Of a stretch of DNA of 22,743 bases, positions 10,901 to 19,201 are shown piece after piece (the stretch's first letter is position 1; each line of letters starts with the position of its first letter). The translations under genes and the position numbers were made by a program. Source of the stretch: Euplotes cf. woodruffi 2 WChen-2021. Lineage: Eukaryota > Ciliophora > Spirotrichea > Euplotida > Euplotidae. Under the pieces are notes generated by a model. The model made no database searches, was not told the DNA's origin, and saw nothing but the letters and a program-made list of their open reading frames with translations. The stretch spans positions 1-22,743 of the forward strand of contig JAGYYN010040375.1 of the NCBI GenBank assembly GCA_021441665.1, read 5' to 3'.

Positions 10901-11767
10901 TAACTCAACTATGAATTATTCCTATCGAAGCCTAAATAACAAACTGAACAATTCAAGATCCTTAATAAGGAGTAATTTTAACAGCGGCAATTCTGCTTCG
11001 CTAAAACCAGAAAATAAAGCGATGAAGAGCTCATCAGTAAAGTAAGCTTAAATTTATAATGATTTAGAACTCAGAAAACTATCAGTCGGACATATGATAA
11101 TTCTAAAGAATCTTTAAAGTCTAACTACTTTACTGATTTTAGAAATGAACAAGGAGAAATGCATGTAAAACCAGCTGTTATTCAAAACCAAAGTGAATAT
11201 GTAAAGAAAACTCCTCAGGTTGTAATCAAGCTCGACTCGCTTCAAAAGAAGCTTCCTGTCGAGTACCAGCAAAAAGTGACTCCAAAGTACCAATTAAATT
11301 CAGAAAAGGCTGATTTAAATAATGAAGCGGACTCAGGCTCAGATCATATCTGCAATGTATCAAATCAGGATTTCAAAAGCTGAGTTTGTGCGAACTCAAA
11401 CACGAATACAGAGAAAGTGCATCGAATGCAGTCGACTCCATTTTCATCAGCAGCAAATTCCGAGAAGCACAGCAGTAAACTAAACCAAGGTCTCAATGAC
11501 AGTTGCATTTCATCGTATCAAAACGTCGGTAACACCTCGATTTTGCTGCGGATACAAGAAGAAATCCTAAACAGCGAGGCTCGAAGTTCGACTCGCGGTC
11601 GGTACATCACAAGAAAGCAAGCGATGAGTAAGTTTCGCATCCAACCTAGTATAGACACAAGCAGCGTATCGACAGAATACGACATCGAGCAGTACAAGCA
11701 AAAACTCGAACAGTCGAAGCAAATGGTGCAAAAGCTGCGGCAAAAGGACATCTGCAATAAAAACTAG
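7924..11767 (+). CDS. Large Ser/Asn-rich protein with CTFEPKIN motif; two +1 frameshifts, five introns
   Basis: About 1140 residues, function unknown. Exons: 7924-7955, 8271-8369, 8399-9648, 9673-10472, 10498-11041, 11068-11767 (TAG). Introns are 315, 29, 24, 25 and 26 nt. Phases agree and the total is divisible by three with one base skipped at 9189 and one at 10751. Features: MDYRAWLQQRKRED near residue 67; a long low-complexity Ser/Asn/Lys region; EWLANRQEKLIAERKWK followed after the second shift by KEHEIDGCTFEPKIN (about 811-826), the classic order of this alveolate coiled-coil family; and a C-terminal helix YKQKLEQSKQMVQKLRQK. Five in-frame UGA codons. A further 42-nt in-frame intron (8779-8820, GTAATA...TTTTTAG) is likely, which would remove 14 residues. 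It shares its motif with the gene at 16-4726, so the two may be distant paralogues. Confidence 0.8.
7956..8270 (+). other. Long first intron (315 nt)
   Basis: Begins GTATGT and ends TTTATAG; joins AG|T to keep phase. AT-rich, stops in all frames, no gene. It contains TATTTCAATA at 8130-8139, a match to the breakage-site consensus that is probably chance here because it lies inside a gene. Confidence 0.65.
9186..9191 (+). other. +1 frameshift site AAA-TAA
   Basis: Skipping T9189 joins SIDAKLK to KTINQQLEISLNQKQL. No GT-AG pair of suitable length restores the frame. Confidence 0.8.
10748..10753 (+). other. +1 frameshift site AAA-TAA
   Basis: Skipping T10751 joins LIAERKWK to KEHEIDGCTFEPKIN, restoring the order of helix and motif known from this protein family. 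This is the best single case for frameshifting in the window. Confidence 0.9.
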
Positions 11768-12582
11768 TTTCTAGCCTAACCTATTTTAATCTGCAGATTT
11801 ATGACTAAATCCAAGTGGGCAAGGACCACAACAGGCCGGGTTATTTTATATAAAAGACCGAGGGATTATTAATGATCGATCTATTTTAAACCGGGTGGGT
11901 TTGTTTGCTTCAAGGATTTATGAACAGCTGATTTGGAGATTGTGTGCATGCTGATAGGGGATAAGAAGTAATTTATCATTTATTTGTTATTTTACTGCTT
12001 TGTTGAGATTGCTATTATTCATTCGTTATTTTACTTAATTTGGGAAGTTTAATTAATAAATTTGATCAGTATTTATTTAATCATATTTTTTAATTAATTT
12101 TTTTACTTAAAATTATTATAAACAGTTTATATTTATGTCTTTTTAAATTAAATACTTTATATGTTGTAGCAATTTTTTACAGATAATTTATTTAAAAAGT
12201 GATATTGTTGTTTAAATAATATACTGAACAAAATTTTTAATATTTCAATAAAAAATAAATATAACTTTGAAGTTAATAATATCCTTAAGATTTAAAATAA
12301 TAAATTTATTTTAAAATATAGTCTGCATTTGGAATGAGCTTTTCATGCTAAATGCTTTACATGAAAAGCTCATTTCTCTATATATTTGGCTCTTTTCTCC
12401 ATTAAGCGAAGAAAATAGCCAAAATTAAAAAGAAAATAAAGCGAAATTCTTGAAATAGCATATCAAAGCTCATTCCAAATGAGGACAATACTAGATTCTA
12501 AAAACTGCAATAAATTATAGTTGCTTAAAAAATAAGATTTCGTACAAATAAATTGAATAAATATTAAATCTTATATTTGTCA
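11768..12582. other. AT-rich intergenic region
   Basis: No gene found on either strand. The first 190 bp are richer in G+C (AGGCCGGGTT, AAACCGGGTGGG) than the rest and could be a 3' UTR or a non-coding RNA, but no RNA family is recognised. The middle is extremely AT-rich. TATTTCAATA at 12241-12250 fits the breakage-site consensus. The 174-bp inverted-repeat element at 12317-12490 is described separately. Confidence 0.6.
12317..12490. mobile_element. 174-bp TA-ended inverted-repeat element (MITE- or IES-like)
   Basis: The ends are 26-bp inverted repeats matching at 23 positions: 5' TATAGTCTGCATTTGGAATG and onward (12317-12342) and its complement at 12465-12490, of which the inner 17 bp are perfect. 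Both ends start with TA, as do Euplotes Tec transposons and short internal eliminated sequences. Inside lie two further hairpins: 12334-12347 with 12360-12373 (14-bp perfect stem, 12-nt loop) and 12385-12398 with 12410-12423 (13 of 14). The element has no coding capacity. Either a non-autonomous DNA element or an eliminated germline segment is plausible; the TA could be the target duplication. A structured RNA is the alternative. Confidence 0.65.
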
Positions 12583-14652
12583 ATGAAGAAGAGTGCATTC
12601 AAGAGGGCGGCCGGAGACGAACAGCAAAAAGGGCAGCACGGCGACATTGATCTTTGTGCAAATGCTAACCAATCAAAAAGCAATGGAGCCAGCGGTAGTT
12701 CACATAATTTAAGGCGTAATGCTCGCTCTTACAACAGACCTCACCGTAGCAATAAGTTTGCGAGAAATGTGTCGTTTCAACGTTCTGATTCTAAAGACAA
12801 CGAAGATTCAAGCGACGAGGAGATGGACGAAAACAACTCTCAAGAAGCACTTCCTTTTAAAAAGAAACTGGTATTTCTTTCATGAAGGGTCTACGAAAAA
12901 GTCAAAGAACACAAACTCACAAATGGAACTCAAATTGCGAGAGAAATTCTCGAAGAGAGCAGAAAACTCAGAATGAATTTCGACTTCAAAAACGTGCAAA
13001 GAAGAGTTTACGACGCTCTCAATGTCCTTACAGCTCTTGACATGATTAAGAAGGACAGGAACAAGATTCAATTTATTCGGGATATTAACGATGTCTTCGG
13101 TGAACCGCAAGCGAAACAACCAATCGTCCAGCCGGTCACGAATAAATCTGACGGCAAAGAAACTAAAAACAGCAGAAAGCTCATACATCTGAGAAAACAA
13201 AAGGAAATTATCGAAGCGAATCTTCGGCAGAAGAAACAGTACTTTGATGAGCTTATATTCCAAGTGGCCATGTTGAAAAAGTTAGTCAGACGGAATTTAA
13301 AGACTGAGGATGAAGACACGATGATGAACACTCCTGATAAGGAAATGAGTGACGCTCAGTGATTAGATAATTTCCAGTCCAACTCCAAACTCCACTTACC
13401 TTTACTCGTGCTCGAGTTCCCGACAAACAGCAGCTTAGAAATACTGATGGACGAAGACCATACGAATATGGTCTTGCTGTCCAACTCTCCATGACAGCTG
13501 TATAATGACAACCACGTGCTGATGAGCTCGGGGCTGATTGACGACACTGAACAGGGAAATATAGAAAGCTTATACGAATCTGAGGTCAAACCGATAAGTA
13601 AGCGATTTGCCTTTAACGATTTAATTCGAACTTCTAAATAAAATTTAATTGTATAAAATATAAAATTTAGCACTTCAGAAAGAAATTTTAGACAAGAATG
13701 GCAAAGGCGATGTAAATTATGATATTATGGGAACTTCTAAGATCCCAGGCGATTTTAAAAATAAGCTTAATAATGATGTAAAAATAACTCCAAAGCCAAA
13801 AGGATATATCGACAACATTTCCAGTCCTTTTAAAGAAAACCTTTTGTTATCATATTCAAAGTCAAACAATTTATTCAAAAATATTGATAGCTGAGGGAAA
13901 GCATTTATTGATGTCGACCAAAACTCTTTATGGAAAAAGCCAACTACAAAGGCAGGACTACTTCAGCAATTTGCAGATGACAGAGACTCATTATTCAAAT
14001 ATGACAAGGTGACAATAAATTTACTTTCTTTTCTTCCCAAACTATTTATAAATTATCAGTCTTAATTACTATCAGAGATTTGCTTTGTACTCACATCAGT
14101 AATTTTCAAAAGCTCAATAATCTATACATATTTACAAATATTTAATAAGCTTGATAAAGTATTTAAGTTAAAAATATCATCCAAGTGATTTAGCTTTAAA
14201 ATTTTACATCATATGATAAAATCTCGATATAATTTAGAAAAGCACATGATCAAACCAATTATTGAACCACAAAATTCACTTGTAATCATAGCGATTTCGA
14301 ATGAATAAAAAACAAATAAATTTATTGTTGAGTCATTATACTTTTTGCTAATCAACCCAGTTTTAATACTCTATCTATAAATCGTGATTTTTTTATTTTA
14401 AAATAGTATATTTTATTTTTAACCTCCATAGTAGAGGTATAATAAAAATAGAAAATTAATGAATATAATTTGTTCGCTGATGATAATCTATTGTTACAGA
14501 TCCGAATTCCAACGAATGTGTTTAACACTCCAATATCCAACTACGGAATCAACGACCAAGGGGATGACTGCACGATGCTGTCCCCAAACATTGACATCAA
14601 GAAGCGGATTGACTTCGGAACTCCGCTGAACATCCAGTTTAGTCAAAAGTAG
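12583..14652 (+). CDS. DP-type E2F dimerisation partner transcription factor
   Basis: 501 residues; exons 12583-13597, 13671-14008, 14500-14652 (TAG). The family forms heterodimers with E2F and binds promoters of S-phase genes. Residues about 94-160 form the winged-helix domain: KKLVFLS-(UGA)-RVYEKVKEH, then NVQRRVYDALNVLTALDMI (138-156), whose RRVYDALNVL is the DP rather than E2F signature (E2F has RRIYDITNVL). A helical dimerisation segment follows (RKLIHLRKQKEIIEANLRQK, then FDELIFQVAMLKKLVRRN), then LHLPLLVLEF like the DP core. The N-terminus is basic/acidic and disordered; the C-terminal exons are disordered with TP and SP sites. Four in-frame UGA codons. In animals the residue at the first UGA is usually Met or Thr. 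A short exon could hide in the 491-nt second intron (near 14240-14280). Confidence 0.88.
14009..14499 (+). other. Long intron (491 nt) of the DP gene
   Basis: GTGACA...TTACAG, phase 0. Very AT-rich. A possible 39-nt exon (CAC ATG ATC... to GTAATC, about 14243-14281, reading HMIKPIIEPQNSL) keeps phase but cannot be confirmed. Confidence 0.6.
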
Positions 14653-14836
14653 TAAATTTATAAAGTTTTACTCTGAATAGAGACTTGCAACTCACTACAA
14701 CTTTGTAGTCATCGGCCGGGCTCTTTGACAGTCAGTTTATTCGTGTTCAATTTGCAATCACAATATAGGGTCTAAAAGGCCTGATACTGCAAGTTTTTGA
14801 AGAAGTTGAAAATATTATTTAAACTCCAATTTAAAA
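14653..14836. other. Intergenic spacer with small hairpin
   Basis: 184 bp between same-strand genes. Contains ACTACAACTTTGTAGT (7-bp arms) near 14694, possibly in the 3' UTR of the DP gene. No gene seen. Confidence 0.4.
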
Positions 14837-16694
14837 ATGACCGAATTCGACCACGATAGCGAGTATGCAAGCTACCGCAGCATGAACAACGACAGCGTGT
14901 TCAGCATCTTTCAGCCAAATATTGGACTGAATAGGGACAGCGACTGAAACCTGTCCAATGCTTACTCAAGGAAGTCCAATAATAGCTTCGAGCATTATAA
15001 GAAAAAGCTCCAGACCAAAATTAAGCAGGAAAGTCAGGCTATTAATAAAGACTTAATCGACGAGTGAATTAGCGACCTGAGGTCACTGGTCACTATGAAA
15101 TTCAAAAATAATAAAGTGTTTGAAGTCCCTCAAGAAGAACCAGTCGTTGAAAAGGTACACGCTTGGACATTGACTCTTGATAATTTAAATTTCTATTTAT
15201 AATAACGCTTATATTCTTTTAGGCTGCTGAGTCACCTCAAAAGGAAGCAAAAGTAAAGGTTGAGCCAAAGCCAAAAGATGAAGTGTCGACTGCCCAAGAT
15301 ATCCTGGATATCATATCGTCGATCAACTCTCGGTTGCCTGACCTCGACCAAATGAGGTGGCTGCTGAAGGAACAAGTCCACATCAAGTCCGCAAGAGACG
15401 GAATGTGTTCTCTGTCCAACTCTTTCAACAGGCTGGCTTTATTTTTGCAATCAGTAACTGTGCAAGAGCCTCCGCCAAAGCAGTTGGTTTCTCCAAAGAA
15501 CGAAAACTCGAAGAAGTTCGAGGATGATTTTGACAGTCCAGACACAGCAAAGCAAAAGTCAAAGGATTTGCATCTGCATAGCGAGGGACATGACTTAGAC
15601 GACGGAAAGATCCTCGAAGACAACGGTAATTTTGAAAGCATCTGCTGTCTTTTTTTGCTTGCATTTAATTACACAAATAATTTGATGTCTAACTGCTGCC
15701 TCCAGCAATCAGAGAAAGTGATAATGACTTCCAGCGAGAAATCATTAAAAGAGAAGACGATGATAATGACGGAGCGGAAGAAGATGAAGAAGAATCTATG
15801 AGCCTTAAAGGTCAGTCACTTTACTTAGTTTCCTCTCGGACTAGAATTCAACTTTTGAGGAAAATTTAATTTGTCTGATACTGTCTGTGTAATTGAGACT
15901 TTATTGTGTTGCTTTTGGTGATTTATTAACAATTTTTAATAATTGGTAAAAACTTTCAGACAGGTAATTGTAATAAAATCAAAAATATATATCTAATTTA
16001 AAATATAGTAAATTAAAAATCATCATTTTTGAATTTAAATCTATTTTTAGCCAAACTTGAAAATAATTAAAAATATAAATTAAATCATAAAGATGATTTA
16101 TTTTTTAATTTTCCAAGAAATTTATTTTTATGGAGCTAAATTTTTAAATAAATTGATATTTTTAGCTTATAAAATACAAAGCTATTTACTTAACTTATTT
16201 TTCAGATGTAATAATGACGTTGAATGACTTCTACTCTGAAAAACTTGAAGGACTTCTCACACTGCTTGAGAAGGGGAACTCTCAAAGAGGACAGCAGTTT
16301 GAGCAAGAGATTCAAAAAATAGAAAAAATAGTTAAAGACAACGAAGTCCGAATTCCTTACGATGAGGACATCTTTATCGGAATTGACAAGAACTACAAAA
16401 TCCTTAAAAAGTCGCTGATCCAGATCAAAGACAAAGTGTTATTCAAAAGCAAGCCGATTGAGAGCTTAGACCCTGAAAACGAAAAAGACATGGAGATCAA
16501 GTTTCTCAGAGAAGAACTTGAAAAGTACAAAGCTAAAGCTGTCGACACGAAGATTGAAAAAGAAGACGATTCTTATAGTAATTTCTTAGAAGATCTTAAA
16601 TAAAGACACCGAAGACAACAGCAGCGAGATAATGAAGGAAATAGAAGAGTCTAAAGAAAGCGGAGACCAAGGTGATAAAGAACGGGACAAATAA
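14837..16694 (+). CDS. Acidic coiled-coil protein, function unknown
   Basis: 437 residues. Exons 14837-15154, 15223-15625, 15706-15810, 16206-16694, with one base skipped at 16601. Two in-frame UGA codons (SD-UGA-NL, DE-UGA-IS). The N-terminus is polar; residues about 107-200 contain a helical part (AQDILDIISSINSRLPDLDQ) with RWLLKEQVHIKSARDGMCSL. A strongly acidic run (EEDEEE) follows, then a long helical region (NDFYSEKLEGLLTLLEKG, DMEIKFLREELEKYKAKA) typical of coiled coils. No known domain recognised. It ends AAA-TAA, the same context as recoded sites, close to the transcript end. It is convergent with the next gene with 52 bp between stop codons. Confidence 0.75.
15811..16205 (+). other. 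Long intron (395 nt)
   Basis: GTCAGT...TTTTCAG joining G|AT in phase. AT-rich without coding signs. The other introns of this gene are 15155-15222 and 15626-15705. Confidence 0.65.
16598..16603 (+). other. +1 frameshift site AAA-TAA
   Basis: Skipping T16601 joins NFLEDLK to KDTEDNSSEIMKEIEESK, both acidic and helical. A 28-nt intron GTAATT...AATAAAG ending here gives the same frame and is a real alternative. Confidence 0.65.
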
Positions 16695-16746
16695 AAAATA
16701 AATCACATTAATATTGATCATTCAGACTGGGATTATTCAATAAACT

Positions 16747-18162
16747 TTATTGAACCAATAATTGTCTATTTAATTTTGGTTGGTGTTGAGCTCCAGATGT
16801 GATGATATTTCCTGATTTAATCTTCTGAGGTCTTCTATTTGTTTTTTTCTAATTCGAGTCTTTTTTCTTTTTCTTCATCTATAGCTTTTCGTAAATTGCA
16901 AATGTATGTTTTATTTGAAAGTCTGCTGTTAGCATCAATGTCTCTTTCTTCATTGTACTCTGGTTGCTCATTATACTGCTCTTCTTGGTACGTATACGGT
17001 CCGATATTATTGCCTGTCACTTGAGCCTGTCTTTCTGCAGCTTCTTTTTCCGCTTGTTTTCTCCTTTCTATTTCTCTTTTGACTGCGTCAGCTGTACTCC
17101 TGCTGTGGTTGTCTCTAATGATCTTTCTGGATGTCGAGTGCGGCTTTCTCTTTCTGTGCTCAGTGACTTGTTTCGAGGTGACAGAGACGTTTTCATTGAA
17201 TCTCTGGACTCCATTCCTCTCCTCGCTTCTTTGACCCTTTTGCTGATTGTTGAAGAACTGGGTTTGGGTGTTCTGGTACGGATTCGCTGGTTTGTATGAT
17301 TTTAATTTATTAATTGTGCTCGACTTTGCAGAGTATTCTGACTTGCATGACTGCGGACGGTCTCTCGCACGCTTCACAACATTTGTACCGTAAGCTTGAT
17401 CGAAAAAGTTTTTTACTTTCGGGTACTTCGGACGCTCGAGCTGAATGATATTTGGATTTGTAGAATCTCTCGACGTGCGCTCGAACCCTGTGAGGACTTC
17501 GCCTACAGTTTCAACTGGATACTCAGAGAAGTTCTGTTGCTCTGAAGTCATGTTGTACATATTTGGATTCATGCCGCCGTACATCGTTGAAGACCTTATG
17601 TTCTTCATTCCTCCGAATGTGTACCCTTGCAAGTTCTTGCGTCTGTTCTCTGGCAAGAACTTATTCGAATTCAAGTTCTCGCTTGCAAAGTTATTAGTCG
17701 ATCTCATGTTATTCTTTGTCCATTGGTTGTACTTTTGGTTGAGATGAGATTCTGAGTTTACCTGTCTCTCGTTCATCATTGTTCTCAGCATCTTTGGAGC
17801 TGCCCACCTTTCAAATCTATACGTTAACTATATCGAATCTGCTTTTGATTCAAAATCGGTATCAAAATAAATTCGAGCTGGAAGCAAATTAAATTAATAA
17901 CACCGTCAGGATATGTAAAGTAATTACAAATTATATTTACGCCACGAAACAGTAAGTTATTATTTCTTCATAATTAAACTGAATGATTATGAATTTTATT
18001 GATGTGCACAAAATGAGCTTCTTTGAATCAACAACCAATTTAAAACAGACTTCTCCCAACCGGATGTAAAATTGTATTAATAGACAGTCATTACGCGTTT
18101 TTTCTTCTAGACTCTTGATCGACTCTTTGTTGCCAGGCAAGATGGTCTGCATAGTAGCTCAT
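16747..18162 (-). CDS. Asn/Arg/Gln-rich protein with helical tail, one +1 frameshift
   Basis: 378 residues. Exon 1 is 18162-18095 (MSYYADHLAWQQRVDQES, then RRKNA), the intron is 17817-18094 (278 nt), and exon 2 opens FERWAAPKMLRTMMNERQ and runs to 16747. Phase 2 is kept across the junction, which is better than starting at the internal ATG 17791. The middle is polar and basic. A charged helix follows (DAVKREIERRKQAEKEAAER), then NKTYICNLRKAIDEEKEKR. A +1 shift at AAA-TAG (16835-16837) adds 29 more residues, RRPQKIKSGNIITSGAQHQP and onward, ending TAA at 16747-16749. No domain recognised; likely a lineage-specific structural or cytoskeletal protein, by composition only. Confidence 0.75.
16835..16840 (-). 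other. +1 frameshift site AAA-TAG
   Basis: Skipping the T at 16837 continues ELEKNK into RRPQKIKSGNIITSG and another 29 codons before TAA. No GT lies close enough upstream for an intron. This is the only TAG among the recoded stops I accept. Confidence 0.75.
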
Positions 18163-18437
18163 TTTATCGTTGATAATAAATCTCTGTGGTTAAAAAATTA
18201 AAAATAAACTATAATTAAACTGCATATTATATTAAAAAATTAATAAAAGGGGACGAACTTCGTTGAGTCTTTAATTATATTTTATTATGATCAATTTGAT
18301 CAACTACAAAATTATACTTTTCCGATTTTAAAATATAAAAATAAGTTTTAATAAAATAATATCAAATTAGCAATTTTTCAAAATTGAACTACTTGCAAAT
18401 TGTGAAAATCATTGGATCTGAATCAACAATTACTTGA
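18163..18437. other. AT-rich intergenic spacer
   Basis: 275 bp between two minus-strand genes; nothing recognisable. It includes a GATCAATTTGATC inverted repeat near 18290 and AATTGAACTA near 18382. Confidence 0.4.
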
Positions 18438-18677
18438 TTAATCGATGCTGTCGAGACACTGCCAAAGCACGATTGAGTTTCCTCTGATTACAATTGTTCC
18501 TAGATGTCGTGTCTTATCTTCACTGCCGAACTCTATGGAGCTGTCGAGGACAATATTCATGAACTGGTCGTAGCCCTTCATGATCCCAGCGACTCTTCTG
18601 CTGCAGTTGAGCGTGATATCCAGTCTCTTGTCGAGGTACTTGGCCAAGTCGGCTCCGTATCCTTGCTTGCTCGCCAT
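18438..18677 (-). CDS. SNRPG: Small nuclear ribonucleoprotein Sm G
   Basis: 79 residues, single exon, ATG at 18677 (the frame is open upstream but the Sm fold begins here, and family members are about 76 residues). Sm G is one of seven proteins forming the ring around the U-rich Sm site of spliceosomal U1, U2, U4 and U5 snRNAs. Sm1 motif: LAKYLDKRLDITLNCSRRVA with GIMKGYDQFMNIVLD; the FMNxV core is as in human Sm G. Sm2 motif: LGTIVIRGNSIVLWQCLD, with the IRGNSI signature of Sm G. No UGA codon, intron or frameshift. Its product serves the many introns around it. Confidence 0.95.
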   Translation of the reverse strand: MASKQGYGADLAKYLDKRLDITLNCSRRVAGIMKGYDQFMNIVLDSSIEFGSEDKTRHLGTIVIRGNSIVLWQCLDSID

Positions 18678-19201
18678 TGGTCTCCGAGGAAATTTAAATA
18701 TTATATACTTTTGCGAATTATTCGCAGCAGAGGTTGAAACCACTCGCAGACCTGAGAATCAGAATAAATAGCAACTGATTTAAATATTTGTTTAAACTGG
18801 CTGCTTATTTAATTTAAAATTGAAAGCTTATCGAGGAATCCACAACTGAGGAAATTTTATGAGATCTTTCACTACAAGCTTAACATTTTATAACGAGATC
18901 AATAAACATTTGGGTTGACTTGTATGTACTTTAAAGACAAAAATAAATTATATATTTAGTCAAGATTTGGTATATGCTTGAGTAATAAAATGATACAAAA
19001 AATCAAAAGTAATTTTATCTGATATTGATTTCAGCCGATTTTTTACGATTTAAACTTATTATATTGATTAAAAAAATCTTATTTTAATTACTTTATCTGT
19101 TACATCTAATGAAAATAATTTTGCCTGATTAAAGTAAGCTAATAGAGAATAAATCAGAAAAGAATATATGCAAATATAAAAATAAACCTCAATCATTTTT
19201 A
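18678..19201. other. AT-rich intergenic region
   Basis: 524 bp. The first 70 bp are an upstream extension of the Sm G frame and probably its 5' leader. The rest has no open frame of interest and no repeat I can see. Confidence 0.5.

Noticed and set aside
11768-11960. Possible non-coding RNA in the G+C-richer stretch
   Set aside because: No tRNA arms, snRNA motifs or C/D or H/ACA boxes could be assembled; kept only as an intergenic note.
12613-13492. Minus-strand open frames across the DP gene
   Set aside because: They are shadows of the DP coding region, which has clear family motifs on the plus strand.
15237-15664. Minus-strand frames of 79-134 codons
   Set aside because: They mirror the plus-strand coiled-coil gene and lack any motif of their own.
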